From positions 1,426,001 to 1,490,000 of the forward strand of contig NZ_CP094657.1 in assembly GCF_023920705.1 (NCBI RefSeq): 64,000 bases of DNA, in the 5' to 3' direction. The notes under the pieces are model-generated. The model saw only the letters and a program-made list of their open reading frames with translations, was not told the DNA's origin and searched no databases. A program made the position numbers and the translations under genes. Positions 37,895-48,149 of this stretch are shown piece by piece. This stretch comes from Acinetobacter sp. XS-4 (GTDB lineage: Bacteria > Pseudomonadota > Gammaproteobacteria > Pseudomonadales > Moraxellaceae). Numbering within the stretch: position 1 is the first letter of the stretch; every line of letters starts with the position of its first letter.

Positions 37895-38152
37895 TTAAAC
37901 AGGGCACGGCAAGTTCTCATCATTCTGTCCAAGTTTTTTGGCATTAATAAGTGCCTGTACTTTTTTACTTGGTAATTTTACTTTACCCAGTGCATCGTAC
38001 GTATTAACAATGGAGCTAACCTCCTGAGTCGTTATAGAAATACCTTCCGCAGATAAGAACACGGCAATCACATGATGATCGAGTCCTGCTGCATGTAAAT
38101 CATGAATCGCTTTAATATTTTCTAAACGATGAAAATGTGCTTTTAATTCCAT
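37895..38152 (-). CDS. Hypothetical protein, 85 aa
   Basis: Soluble protein of unknown family, starting MELKAHFHRLENIKAIH, mostly helical, with no signal peptide. The start at 38152 is chosen because AGAGGTG lies 7 nt upstream; an in-frame ATG at 38185 is less likely. The opening segment (LHAAGLDHHVIAVFLSAEGI) could form a HTH-like helix pair. It is single and divergent from pepN. Confidence 0.6.
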   Translation of the reverse strand: MELKAHFHRLENIKAIHDLHAAGLDHHVIAVFLSAEGISITTQEVSSIVNTYDALGKVKLPSKKVQALINAKKLGQNDENLPCPV

Positions 38153-38471
38153 ATTGACACCTCTTGCTCTTATTGAAATACCCATATTGGTCTATTTAAT
38201 TAGGCAAGAACCATGCCCAAAATGTAAGCTGACTCTAAAAAATGTTAAAAGCTAAAGGTGTTTTATTTTTATTGTATAGATTGCTTATATAAACAACGAT
38301 TATCGTAAATTTGGTCTAATCTGTGCTAATAAAACCAGATTCTAATTTGAAATGTACCAATGAAGTCCCATTAATTTTATAAAGGTAAGCAAATACAGTA
38401 TGTATGACTTGGCGTATGATATTTCATGGCGACTCATACTGCCGTTTCAGACGAGTATATAAGGAATAAAG

Positions 38472-41078
38472 ATGAATATTGCGGCGCAGCCTCCAGTTCA
38501 GGCAGATCAAACAGTTTATTTAAAAGATTATCAAAAACCTGCGTTCTTGGTTGAATCAATTAATCTTGATATTCAAGTATATGATGATAAAACGATTGTT
38601 GATTCAACACTTGTTATGAAGCGCCAAACTGAGGGCGATTTGGTTTTGCTAGGTCGTGATCTTGAGTTGCAATCTGTTCAGTTAAATGGACAAATTCTTA
38701 CTTCTGCACAATATTCACTCGATAGTGAGCAATTGGTGATCGCTAATGCACCAGCTGAAGTCATTTTACAAACACAAGTGATTATTCATCCAGAAACGAA
38801 TACTCAATTAGAAGGTTTATATAAAGCCGATGACTTATTTGTAACCCAAAATGAACCTGAAGGTTTCCGCAAAATTACGTTCTATCCAGACCGTCCAGAT
38901 GTACTTTCAGTTTTTACTACACGTGTAGAAGCAGACAAAAAATATCCAGTTTTACTTGCTAATGGTAATTTGCTTGAAACAGGTGAGGTTGGTGAAAATC
39001 GCCACTTTGCAATTTGGCAAGACCCGACTAAAAAACCAAGCTATTTGTTTGCTTGTGTCATTGGTGATTTAGCTGTACTTAAAGATCGTTATACGACATC
39101 TGAAGGGCGTGATGTCGCTTTAGAAATTTATGCAATAGAGAAAGACATTCCAAAATGCCATATCGCGATGGAAGCATTAAAGCATTCTATGCGTTGGGAT
39201 GAAGAACACTATGGTCGTGCCTATGACCTCGACAACTATATGATTGTTGCGGTGAGTCAGTTCAACATGGGTGCAATGGAAAATAAAGGTTTAAATATCT
39301 TTAATACGTCATGCGTGCTTGCTGATGAAGAATACACAACTGACGCAGCGATTATGCGTGTACAGTCTGTGATTGCCCATGAATATTTTCATAACTGGAC
39401 AGGGAACCGTATTACTTGCCGTGACTGGTTCCAACTTTGCTTAAAAGAAGGCTTAACGGTATTCCGTGATCAATCTTTCTCTGAAGATTTACAATCTGCT
39501 GCGGTTCAACGTATTGATGATGTGGCTGTGCTTAAATCACACCAGTTCCCTGAAGATGCAGGTCCATTGTCGCATCCACCACGTCCAGACCACTTTGTAG
39601 AAATTAATAACTTCTATACAGCGACAGTCTATGAAAAAGGTGCGGAAATTAACCGCATGATGTCGACCTTACTCGGTAAAGAAAAATACCGTCAAGGAAC
39701 CGATGAATATTTCCGCCGTCATGATGGACAAGCTGTAACTGTAGAAGATTGGGTTGCTGCTTTAACTGCGGGTTCAGGTGTCGATTTATCTGCATTCTTA
39801 ACTTGGTATAACCAGCCGGGAACGCCAAAGCTTGAAGCAAAAGGTGAATATGATGCAGCAGCACAAACTTACCGTTTAAGCTTTAAACAAAGCCTAAAAG
39901 CACATCCTAAATACCCAAATTTAAAAGCTGTTCCGATTCCTGTGGCTTTAGCACTCTTTAATGCCAAAACAGGTGAGCAATATACCTTGCACAGTGACAG
40001 CCTATTCGCAAACGATGTTAAAGATGGCGTGTACTTGTTTGACCAAGATGAAGCAACCATTGAATTTACTGGCGTGACTGAGCAACCAGTGGTGTCGCTA
40101 CTTCGTAATTTCTCTGCGCCTGTGAATCTTGTATTTGATTATACCGATGAAGAATTAGCATTCTTAATTCAGCACGAAACGAATGGTTTTAACCAATGGC
40201 AAGCAACGCAAACTTTGCTTGAACGTATTTTGCTAGAAGACCATTCAGCAGATGCTTACATTCAAGCCATTCAAAGCACTTTACCTGAACTAGTTGGCCG
40301 TGACCCGCTTTTAGCATCGCGTTTATTTGATGTACCAAGTGAAGGTTATTTGGGTAGTCGTATCGATCAGAACTATGCACCAGCTGATATTCATGTAAAA
40401 CGTGAAGCTTTACTTAATCGTTTAGCACAAGAGTTAGGCGCATTCTGGAAAGATACTTACCTTACGCTTGACCCAGACCTGCAAAAAGAATTTTCTTTAG
40501 CTATGGGTGTACGTGCGTTAAAGAACATTATGCTGATGATGATGGCTCGTCAGGGTGATCAAACTGCATTTGAACTTGCACACGTGCAATACCAAAACAC
40601 CGGAAATATGTCTGAACGCTTAGGGGCGTTACGTGTATTGGTTTGGCAAAATGCGCCTCAAGCTCAAGGTGCGCTTGCTGATTTTTATGACCGTTTCAAA
40701 GATGAGGCTTTATCTTTAGATCAATGGTTCATGATTCAGGCAGCAAATCCAAATGCGACAGCAGAAACAATCGAGTACCTTACTCATCATCCTGACTATG
40801 ATTTAACAACTCCAAACCGTATTCGTGCGGTGAGTGGAGGGGTATCAAATAACCCTGAAAACACGTGGGGCTTTGGTGTAGCTCACTTTATTAATCTTGC
40901 ACAATATCTTGATGAAAAGAACCCAATTTTAGGTTCACGCCTGTTACAGGTATTGTCACGTTGGTACACACTTGCGGAACCTCAGCGAACTCAAGTGCAA
41001 CAAGCTTTACAAGAATTACAGCCTAAAGTGAAATCGAAAAACGTCTCTGAAACTTTAAATAGTATGTTAAGCGTTTAA
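38472..41078 (+). CDS. pepN: Aminopeptidase N
   Basis: An M1 zinc metallopeptidase of 868 aa (E. coli PepN 870), cytoplasmic, that removes N-terminal residues from peptides. The substrate loop MGAMENKGLNIFN and the zinc site HEYFHNWTGNRITCRDWFQLCLKE... with the second Glu 18 residues on are intact. It is a single gene with a strong promoter-like AT-rich region upstream (38186-38471, nothing else seen there) and a terminator after it. Confidence 0.95.
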   Translation: MNIAAQPPVQADQTVYLKDYQKPAFLVESINLDIQVYDDKTIVDSTLVMKRQTEGDLVLLGRDLELQSVQLNGQILTSAQYSLDSEQLVIANAPAEVILQTQVIIHPETNTQLEGLYKADDLFVTQNEPEGFRKITFYPDRPDVLSVFTTRVEADKKYPVLLANGNLLETGEVGENRHFAIWQDPTKKPSYLFACVIGDLAVLKDRYTTSEGRDVALEIYAIEKDIPKCHIAMEALKHSMRWDEEHYGRAYDLDNYMIVAVSQFNMGAMENKGLNIFNTSCVLADEEYTTDAAIMRVQSVIAHEYFHNWTGNRITCRDWFQLCLKEGLTVFRDQSFSEDLQSAAVQRIDDVAVLKSHQFPEDAGPLSHPPRPDHFVEINNFYTATVYEKGAEINRMMSTLLGKEKYRQGTDEYFRRHDGQAVTVEDWVAALTAGSGVDLSAFLTWYNQPGTPKLEAKGEYDAAAQTYRLSFKQSLKAHPKYPNLKAVPIPVALALFNAKTGEQYTLHSDSLFANDVKDGVYLFDQDEATIEFTGVTEQPVVSLLRNFSAPVNLVFDYTDEELAFLIQHETNGFNQWQATQTLLERILLEDHSADAYIQAIQSTLPELVGRDPLLASRLFDVPSEGYLGSRIDQNYAPADIHVKREALLNRLAQELGAFWKDTYLTLDPDLQKEFSLAMGVRALKNIMLMMMARQGDQTAFELAHVQYQNTGNMSERLGALRVLVWQNAPQAQGALADFYDRFKDEALSLDQWFMIQAANPNATAETIEYLTHHPDYDLTTPNRIRAVSGGVSNNPENTWGFGVAHFINLAQYLDEKNPILGSRLLQVLSRWYTLAEPQRTQVQQALQELQPKVKSKNVSETLNSMLSV

Positions 41079-41096
41079 TTAGATTTAAATAAACTA

Positions 41097-41131
41097 AATA
41101 AAGGTCTCGTAAGAGGCCTTTATTTTTTTAT
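41097..41131 (+). terminator. Rho-independent terminator after pepN
   Basis: AATAAAGG-TCTC ... GAGG-CCTTTATT stem (one T-G pair) with GTAA loop and a T tract. Confidence 0.85.
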
Positions 41132-41667
41132 ATTTTTACAGGGGCTAACACTTAAAAGAAATAATGTTTTCCTTATGGGGAGGTATCTTTAGCTCTACTG
41201 CTCATTATTTTATATTTTTTTAATTTATAATTTATTTTAAATATATCTTTAAGTAATAGTATAAAGTTTAAAATTAGATAGACTTGATAATATTAGAGCT
41301 AAATTAAGTAATTCTTTAATTGGTAGCATTTGATCTCATAAAATTATCTCAATTTTTGACATATTTATTTAAATTTTACTTATTAAATTTTATTAATTTT
41401 TTATTAAATTGTTTTAAATCAAATATTTGAATTTCAATAATGTTGGTGAGTTGTGTTTTAATTGTTAATATTTGTATCTATGTGTTATTTATTGAAATGA
41501 AAATAATAATGCTCGCATGATTTTGAATTGTTTTTATGTATGATGTCTAAAATAGGGTGAAAAATAAACTTTAAAAAGGAGCAGTCAAATAAAAAATGAT
41601 TGTAAAAATAAATGTTAAATTTTTTATATCTATTAGTTTTTATAACTTAATTTAAAAGGTTTTGACT
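41132..41667. other. AT-rich leader of the fimbrial operon (~540 bp)
   Basis: No ORF supported. The stretch is very A/T-rich, with many poly-A and poly-T runs. It must hold the operon promoter and is a good candidate for H-NS-type silencing, which is inference. I could not pick one convincing -10/-35 pair. Confidence 0.5.
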
Positions 41668-42198
41668 ATGAAAAAGACTTTTTTTCATTTATCACTGATT
41701 GCTGTAGGATTATTTTCTCTCAATACAGCAAATGCAGCAACAGCAACAGGCACATTAACTGTTAAGGCAACAGTAACGAACAGTTGTGTATTAAATACCT
41801 CTGCAACTGGGACTACAACAAATGCAGTTTTAGACTTTGGTACTTTAAGCTCTCTTACGAGCAACGTAGATGCAGACACCACAACGACAGGTGGTACTTC
41901 AATCAAAGTTCTATGTAACAACACAGTGCCATGGACCTTGGCTTTTGATGCTGGGCAGAATGCTCAAACGACTCAACGCCGTATGATTGGTGGTGCAACA
42001 AGCAACGAATATATTCCTTATAACCTCTTCTCAGATACTGCACATGGTACGGCAATTGGCATTGCAACGACTGCCTATAGTGGAACTGGAACCGGTAATG
42101 TCCAAACCGTTAACGTGTATGGCCGTATTCCAGCTGGGTCTACACTGCCGAGTGCGGGTAGCTATCTTGATACGGTAACAATAACAGTAACTTATTAA
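41668..42198 (+). CDS. Spore-coat-U type pilin (major subunit, archaic chaperone-usher pilus)
   Basis: A 176-aa exported pilin. A signal peptide ends at NTANAATATG; the SCPU fold shows the paired Cys (NSCVLN and VLCNNT), and the final TVTY C-terminal donor-strand-acceptor tail is typical of CsuA/B-type subunits. The ATG at 41668 is preferred to a TTG at 41662. It is the first of four genes: subunit, chaperone, usher, two-domain tip. The intergenic hairpin that follows may set subunit excess. Confidence 0.85.
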   Translation: MKKTFFHLSLIAVGLFSLNTANAATATGTLTVKATVTNSCVLNTSATGTTTNAVLDFGTLSSLTSNVDADTTTTGGTSIKVLCNNTVPWTLAFDAGQNAQTTQRRMIGGATSNEYIPYNLFSDTAHGTAIGIATTAYSGTGTGNVQTVNVYGRIPAGSTLPSAGSYLDTVTITVTY

Positions 42199-42218
42199 TT
42201 CTTATAAATTATAAATAT

Positions 42219-42244
42219 TGTTAGCCCTTTTGAAAGGGCTAACA
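42219..42244 (+). terminator. Intra-operon hairpin between subunit and chaperone
   Basis: Perfect 12-bp stem TGTTAGCCCTTT / AAAGGGCTAACA with a 2-nt loop, 20 bp after the pilin stop and 28 bp before the chaperone start. Only a weak A-rich sequence follows, so it is likely a partial attenuator or 3'-protecting hairpin rather than a full stop. Confidence 0.7.
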
Positions 42245-42272
42245 CATTAAAAAAGTTATATTTGAGTAAATC

Positions 42273-42977
42273 ATGAAAAAAAATATCTTTATTATTACGG
42301 GATTATTCTTAACTTTATCTAGCACTATTAACGCCGCTACAATCCGCCTTTCACCTGTGAATGTGGAAATATTAAGTCATCAAAATGCGTCTTCAATTAG
42401 TTTATTTAATCAGTCAAATGAAAGTACTGATTTGCAGATTCGCGTATTTGAATGGACTCAAAAAAATGGACAAGATCAGTTAACACCTACAGATGAGATT
42501 GCCATTAGCCCACCATTTTTAAAATTACAGTCTAATGATTCTTATAACTTACGTGTAGTTAGAATTAATCCAACACCTATTTCTGGTGAAAAAACTTATC
42601 GTATTATTATTGATGAACTACCAAAACCCATTGATAGCCGTAAAGCCGCTCAAGGCGTAAATGTGTTACTTCGCTCATCATTACCCGTATTTGTAGTCAA
42701 TAAAGATGCAATTACCAAACTTAGTTGGAAAATTGATACAAATCAGGAAGCAGCTTCCTTAAATATTAGTAATATTGGAAACCAGCATGCACTTTTAAAT
42801 AATTTAATGCTTGTTGATACAACAGCGAATAAAAGTTACCCGATTAAAGTAAATACCGTAAATGGTTATATCCTTGCGGAACAGGCACGAAGCTATTCTC
42901 TTAATAATTTTACATATCAGCCAAATCATAAATACAGCGTATCTCTGACAGTTAATGGTAAGAAAACCACACTTTAA
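42273..42977 (+). CDS. Fimbrial periplasmic chaperone (CsuC/PapD-like)
   Basis: A 234-aa PapD-superfamily chaperone. A signal peptide ends before ATIRLSPVN; the edge-strand region SNDSYNLRVVRINP and GEKTYRIIIDELP are typical. It donates a strand to pilins until the usher takes them. It lies 9 bp before the usher gene, in one operon with it. Confidence 0.85.
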   Translation: MKKNIFIITGLFLTLSSTINAATIRLSPVNVEILSHQNASSISLFNQSNESTDLQIRVFEWTQKNGQDQLTPTDEIAISPPFLKLQSNDSYNLRVVRINPTPISGEKTYRIIIDELPKPIDSRKAAQGVNVLLRSSLPVFVVNKDAITKLSWKIDTNQEAASLNISNIGNQHALLNNLMLVDTTANKSYPIKVNTVNGYILAEQARSYSLNNFTYQPNHKYSVSLTVNGKKTTL

Positions 42978-42986
42978 GAGGCTTAT

Positions 42987-45446
42987 ATGAAATATATTAT
43001 AGGTGTCTTATGTGTGGCATATCTTCCGGCGTATTCTTTTGCCGAGCAACTACAAGATAATACCAACACTCCAATTCCCAGTGTTCCTAAATCTATAGAT
43101 AGCAATAATAAATATGCACAGGGGAATGCAAATGGAGATGAGCAAAATCTTAATTTTACTCAGCTTTTTTTAGTTGTTTCTATGAATTCTAATACTGCTG
43201 AAGACTTGGTTGCTGTGAAGCAATCTAAGGATGGAAAGCTATATATCCGCTCTAGTGCCTTAAATACTTTAAGAGTGAAAATGGATGAGCAGATTCCTGA
43301 TAGCCAATGGGTGTGTATTAACGAGCTAAAAGGAATCCGTTTTAAATATCTAGAGAATGAGCAGGCTCTAAATTTACAAGTTCCGTCGAGCATGTTGACG
43401 GATTATTCAGTTGACTTAAATGGTCAGCAGATTACTAGCCCTCATTTACTCAAAATGAAGCCCTTAAACGCGGCTATTCTGAACTATAGTTTGTATAACA
43501 CCATAACCAATGACGAGAATGTTTTCTCAGGTTCAGCAGAAGGAATCTTTAACAGCGCAATCGGTAATTTTTCTTCAGGTGTTTTATACAGCGGCAGTAA
43601 TGAAACTAGTTATAGCCATGAAAAATGGGTGCGCTTGGAGAGTAAGTGGCAGTACGTAGACCCAGAAAAAGTCAGGATATATACCTTAGGGGATTTCATC
43701 TCCAATAGTTCGGACTGGGGGAATAGTGTACGTCTGGCTGGTTTCCAGTGGTCAAGTGCTTATACTCAACGAGGTGATCTTGTCACCTCAGCACTCCCAC
43801 AATTTTCAGGCTCGGCTGCACTTCCTTCAACTTTAGATTTATACGTTAACCAGCAAAAGATTTATTCAGGGCTGGTGCCTTCAGGCCCATTTGACATTAA
43901 ACAGCTCCCGTTTATTTCGGGAAATGAAGTCACGCTTGTGACGACCGATGCAACGGGTCAGCAAAGCATTACCAAGCAGGCTTACTATTTTTCATCTAAA
44001 ATTCTGGCAAAAGGCATTAATGAATTTTCAGTAGATGTTGGGGTTCCACGCTACAACTATGGACTTTATTCAAACGATTACGACGATGCCACTTTTGCTT
44101 CGGGTGCGATTCGCTATGGCTACAGCAACTCACTGACCTTAAGCGGTGGTGCAGAGGCTTCAACAGATGGTTTATCGAACCTCGGCACTGGTTTTGCCAA
44201 GAACCTGTTTGGTTTTGGGGTGATCAATGCTGACATCGCCGCGAGTCAGTATAAAGATGAAAACGGTTATACTGCTCTAGTCGGTTTAGAAGGGCGTATT
44301 AGCAAGAATATTTCGTTTAATACCAGTTACCGCAAAGTATTTGATAATTACTTCGACCTTGCCCGTGTGTCTCAAATTCGATATTTAAAAGATAACCAGA
44401 TTACTTCTGAGCTGCAGAACTATCTGAGCTACAGTGCACTGGCAGATGAGATTTTTAGGGCAGGGATGAGCTATAACTTTTACGAAGGGTATAGCGCCTA
44501 TCTGGGCTATAACCAGATCAAATATAGTGACAACTCTTACAAGTTAGTGTCTGCCAATTTAAGCGGAAGTTTGAACAAGAACTGGGGATTTTATACCTCG
44601 GCGTATAAAGATTATGAAAACCAAAAAGACTATGGCATTTACTTTGCACTGCGTTATACACCATCTAGCCGAGTCAATGCGATTACGAGTGTATCTAATG
44701 ATGGTGGCAGACTGAGTTACCGACAAGAAATATTCGGCTTATCAGAACCACAAATCGGTTCATTTGGATGGGGTGGCTATGTTGAACGTGATCAGGATGC
44801 GAATCAAAACAATGCTTCAATTTATGGCTCTTACCGTGCTCGGGCGGCTTACCTGACAGGTCGATACAACCGAATTGGGGATAACGACCAAGTTGCACTT
44901 TCAGCGACAGGTTCATTGGTTGCGGCGGCAGGACGAGTGTTTGCAGCCAATGAAATTGGAGATGGCTATGCAGTTGTGACCAATGCTGGACCACAAAGCC
45001 AAATTATAAATGGCGGAATCAACTTGGGTGTAACTGATAATTCTGGAAGATTTCTGATTCCTAGTCTCATGCCATATAAAGAGAATCATATCTATCTAGA
45101 TCCATCGTATCTTCCTTTGAATTGGAGTGTTAAATCTACAGACCAAAAAACAGTGGTGGGTTATCGCCAAGGTGGCCTTATTGATTTTGGTGCTCATCAG
45201 GTCATTTCAGGATTAGTGAAACTTGTTGACTCGAGTAACTCACCTTTATTACCAGGTTATACGGTTCGAATTAATGGTCAGCAAGATGGTGTAGTTGGCT
45301 ATGACGGTGAAGTATTTATTCCAAACCTGTTAAAACAAAACAAGCTTGAAGTCGATCTTCTGGATCATGGTTCATGCCAAGTTGACTTCACATATAACAG
45401 TAATCAGTACTCAACTAAAAAATTGGGACCTTATGTATGTCATTAA
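42987..45446 (+). CDS. Outer-membrane fimbrial usher (CsuD/FimD-type)
   Basis: An 819-aa usher that exports and assembles the pilus. A signal peptide (MKYIIGVLCVAYLPAYSFA) is followed by the N-terminal domain, a 24-strand barrel rich in alternating aromatic and polar residues, and two C-terminal domains with a terminal Cys pair (HGSCQVDF, GPYVCH). The size fits the archaic (sigma) CU family. It overlaps the tip gene by 10 bp, so the two are translationally coupled. Confidence 0.85.
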   Translation: MKYIIGVLCVAYLPAYSFAEQLQDNTNTPIPSVPKSIDSNNKYAQGNANGDEQNLNFTQLFLVVSMNSNTAEDLVAVKQSKDGKLYIRSSALNTLRVKMDEQIPDSQWVCINELKGIRFKYLENEQALNLQVPSSMLTDYSVDLNGQQITSPHLLKMKPLNAAILNYSLYNTITNDENVFSGSAEGIFNSAIGNFSSGVLYSGSNETSYSHEKWVRLESKWQYVDPEKVRIYTLGDFISNSSDWGNSVRLAGFQWSSAYTQRGDLVTSALPQFSGSAALPSTLDLYVNQQKIYSGLVPSGPFDIKQLPFISGNEVTLVTTDATGQQSITKQAYYFSSKILAKGINEFSVDVGVPRYNYGLYSNDYDDATFASGAIRYGYSNSLTLSGGAEASTDGLSNLGTGFAKNLFGFGVINADIAASQYKDENGYTALVGLEGRISKNISFNTSYRKVFDNYFDLARVSQIRYLKDNQITSELQNYLSYSALADEIFRAGMSYNFYEGYSAYLGYNQIKYSDNSYKLVSANLSGSLNKNWGFYTSAYKDYENQKDYGIYFALRYTPSSRVNAITSVSNDGGRLSYRQEIFGLSEPQIGSFGWGGYVERDQDANQNNASIYGSYRARAAYLTGRYNRIGDNDQVALSATGSLVAAAGRVFAANEIGDGYAVVTNAGPQSQIINGGINLGVTDNSGRFLIPSLMPYKENHIYLDPSYLPLNWSVKSTDQKTVVGYRQGGLIDFGAHQVISGLVKLVDSSNSPLLPGYTVRINGQQDGVVGYDGEVFIPNLLKQNKLEVDLLDHGSCQVDFTYNSNQYSTKKLGPYVCH

Positions 45447-46459
45447 ATATTATGAATAAGGCTCAAATAGAGAGCTATAAGAAATTTTCATTGTCTTTAA
45501 AATACTTTATAGGTATTTGCTTATTTTATCTCGTTTATGCCTTTTTTAGTCCGGCACATGCGGCTTGTACGGTAGCTGGAACCACAAATAATACGTTTAC
45601 CTACACAGCCGCAAATATTAATAGTGATGCAACTGTAAACCTTTCAGGAACAATTACTTGCACGAATGGAGGACTAATACCTCAGATCTCTCCGTTTATG
45701 TGCATGAAGACTGTATTTACGGGAACGACCAACGCGAATAATAGTGTATCGCTACCGTATACAGTCACGGCAACTTTAGGTGGTGCAGGTTCTTCTACCA
45801 CCAACCAAACTTCGAATGTTTGGTATGGTCCAGTGGTAACACTCGCTTCAAATAATATTCTTAATTACTCAGTAAATGTGAAAGTACCAGCCCGAACGGG
45901 GTCGCTCATTGCCTATCCTAAAGGAACCTATACAGCTACGGTTCAACTATTTTGGGATATGGATCTTCTAGCGCTATTATGTTTAGGTGATTTACTCAGC
46001 TGGGACTCTGGAAATGTAACTTTAACAGCGAACTTTGTGGTACCAAGTTTGTGCCAATTAAACTCAACCTCAACTGTAGATTTCGGCAATATTAATGATA
46101 TTGGTACGACGAGTCGTGATTACACAGCGCAAGGGGCTGTAAATTCGACCTGTAATTATGGAACGCCATATAGCATTTATTTAGGAGATGGAAACAACCG
46201 TATTGCTGGTGGATTTAGGCGTATGACCAATGGTAATAATGATTATATTCCCTATCAATTATATAAAGATTCTAACTATAGTACGGTGTGGGATGCCACA
46301 GGAGGCGTAACCAATGTTGGGGGGGCAGGAGGAGTCTCAAAAACTGGTACAGGTAGCGCTCAAACTACTCCAGTGTATGGAAAAATTCCGCAAGGTACTT
46401 CCATTGCAAGTACACCAGGTAATTATTCTGATAGTGTTGTTGTTACAGTGACTTATTAA
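45437..46459 (+). CDS. Two-domain spore-coat-U tip adhesin (CsuE-like)
   Basis: A 340-aa protein with a hydrophobic lead helix (IGICLFYLVYAFFSPAHA), then two SCPU-type domains; the second ends SVVVTVTY, like the major subunit. The two-domain architecture and operon end position match CsuE-type tips. The start could also be ATG 45452. It overlaps the usher gene. No terminator is visible before the next gene. Confidence 0.8.
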   Translation: MSLNIMNKAQIESYKKFSLSLKYFIGICLFYLVYAFFSPAHAACTVAGTTNNTFTYTAANINSDATVNLSGTITCTNGGLIPQISPFMCMKTVFTGTTNANNSVSLPYTVTATLGGAGSSTTNQTSNVWYGPVVTLASNNILNYSVNVKVPARTGSLIAYPKGTYTATVQLFWDMDLLALLCLGDLLSWDSGNVTLTANFVVPSLCQLNSTSTVDFGNINDIGTTSRDYTAQGAVNSTCNYGTPYSIYLGDGNNRIAGGFRRMTNGNNDYIPYQLYKDSNYSTVWDATGGVTNVGGAGGVSKTGTGSAQTTPVYGKIPQGTSIASTPGNYSDSVVVTVTY

Positions 46460-46684
46460 TTTATCAAATATACGCTGTTCTATTTTAGTCGCATGGTTCC
46501 GCGTAATTTTAATCATATTCATTAAAAATGGCTGAACATAAAAAGATATAAATCAAATAATTTGTGTTTTTAAAAACTTATTCGTCATCAAAAACAGTTT
46601 GACTTAAAAATGCATACTGTATATTTATTGATTGGTTCTAAAAGAGAACTAGAGAAAAAGGCAATTAAAAATAAAGGTGAACAA

Positions 46685-47371
46685 ATGTCGGATATTATTT
46701 TGCATCAATGGGAAATTTCCCCATTTTGTCAGAAAGTTTCAAGAATTTTGAAATTTAAAGGAATTTCATTTAAAACAGTGAACTATAACGGCATTTTGGG
46801 GGCTAAAGTTCCTTTGCTCAGTAAAGTGGGTAAAGTACCTGTAATTGACCATAATGGACAGCGAATACAAGACAGTACTCGAATTGCTCGTTACCTAGAA
46901 GAAACTTATCCAGATACACCACGGCTTTATCCAGAAGATCCAAATCAAAAAGCACTTGCAGAGTTGTGGGAAGATTGGGCAGATGAAGCTCTCTATTTTT
47001 ATGAAGTCTATTTACGAATCAATGACCCAGATGCGCTACAGGAAGCAATTCGCATTAGCAGTATTGGCCGCCCAGCGTATGAAAGACCAATGGTAAAAGG
47101 ATTTATTTTAGCCGAGTTAAAAACACAGCTTTTCTTTCAAGGTCTAGGCCGAATGAAAGCTGAAAATGTTGAAGCAGAGTTTAGAAGACACCTCGACCGT
47201 ATCGAACAAATTTTATCGCAAAGTGAATGGCTAGTTGGAGACTCTCAGACAATTGCCGACATTGCTGTGGTTGCTCAACTTGGTGAAGTGGTTCGCACAA
47301 GCAAAAAATTTGGTAAAGAAATTTTGGATCGTCCGTTTATTGCTTTATGGTATAAAAAACAAACAGGGTGA
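46685..47371 (+). CDS. Glutathione S-transferase family protein
   Basis: A 228-aa cytoplasmic protein. The N-terminal thioredoxin-like domain carries HQWEISPFCQKVSRIL (Cys/Ser at the GSH site) and KVPVIDHNGQRIQDSTRIA, followed by the all-helical C-terminal domain. I use the start at 46685, where AAGGTG lies 7 nt upstream, not the in-frame ATG at 46610. The SDR gene follows after 1 bp, and a second SDR-like gene after that, so it is the first of a three-gene operon. Confidence 0.85.
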   Translation: MSDIILHQWEISPFCQKVSRILKFKGISFKTVNYNGILGAKVPLLSKVGKVPVIDHNGQRIQDSTRIARYLEETYPDTPRLYPEDPNQKALAELWEDWADEALYFYEVYLRINDPDALQEAIRISSIGRPAYERPMVKGFILAELKTQLFFQGLGRMKAENVEAEFRRHLDRIEQILSQSEWLVGDSQTIADIAVVAQLGEVVRTSKKFGKEILDRPFIALWYKKQTG

Positions 47372-47372
47372 A

Positions 47373-48140
47373 ATGACCATGACATTAGCAACACCAGATA
47401 AAAAATTAGATTGTGCAGTTGTTATTGGCGTTGGGGCATCACAAGGTATTGGCGCAGCCGTGTGCCATCGTTTTGCAAAAGAAGGTTTAAAAGTTTATGT
47501 CGCTGGGCGCACTTTCCAGAAAATTGAAGTAGTGGCTGCCGAAATTCATTCGCAAGGTGGGGACGCTGTCGCATTTCGTCTGGATGCAGAAGATGTAAAA
47601 CAAGTACAAGCTTTATTTGACACAATCACCAGCCAAAATGAACGCATTACTGCTGTCATTCATAATGTGGGAGGAAATATTCCCTCAATCTTTTTACGCA
47701 GTCCGTTATCGTTTTTTACGCAAATGTGGCAATCCACTTTTTTATCGGCTTATTTAGTTTCTCAAAGCTGTCTAAAAATCTTTAAAGATCAAAATCACGG
47801 TACGCTTATTTTTACTGGGGCGAGTGCTTCTTTACGAGGAAAACCTTTTTTCGCAGCTTTTACGATGGGTAAATCTGCTTTGCGGGCTTATGCACTCAAT
47901 CTAGCTCAAATTTATAAATCACAAGGTATACATATTGCTCATGTGATTATTGATGGCATGGTCGATGGCGATAGAGTGAATAAAGCATTATTTGGCCTAG
48001 GGCGTTTAGCCCGTCTTACACGTGGAACGGGTGGCCTCAATATTGATGCAATTGCAGAAAACTATTGGATGCTTTACCAACAAACGTCACAACTTTGGAC
48101 ACATGAGTTGGATTTACGCCCTTATCAAGAAAAATTTTGA
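47373..48140 (+). CDS. SDR-family oxidoreductase, catalytic Tyr replaced by Phe
   Basis: A 255-aa Rossmann-fold protein. The cofactor loop GVGASQGIG (residues 19-27) and the NNAG equivalent HNVGG near 97 are present. The active-site YxxxK is FTMGK (F163, K167), so the Tyr acid is missing, while Ser151/Ser153 and Lys167 remain. Activity is therefore uncertain. The start is set by the GST stop 1 bp before; an overlapping longer frame from 47235 lies within the GST gene and is rejected. Confidence 0.8.
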   Translation: MTMTLATPDKKLDCAVVIGVGASQGIGAAVCHRFAKEGLKVYVAGRTFQKIEVVAAEIHSQGGDAVAFRLDAEDVKQVQALFDTITSQNERITAVIHNVGGNIPSIFLRSPLSFFTQMWQSTFLSAYLVSQSCLKIFKDQNHGTLIFTGASASLRGKPFFAAFTMGKSALRAYALNLAQIYKSQGIHIAHVIIDGMVDGDRVNKALFGLGRLARLTRGTGGLNIDAIAENYWMLYQQTSQLWTHELDLRPYQEKF

Positions 48141-48149
48141 GAGACTAAA

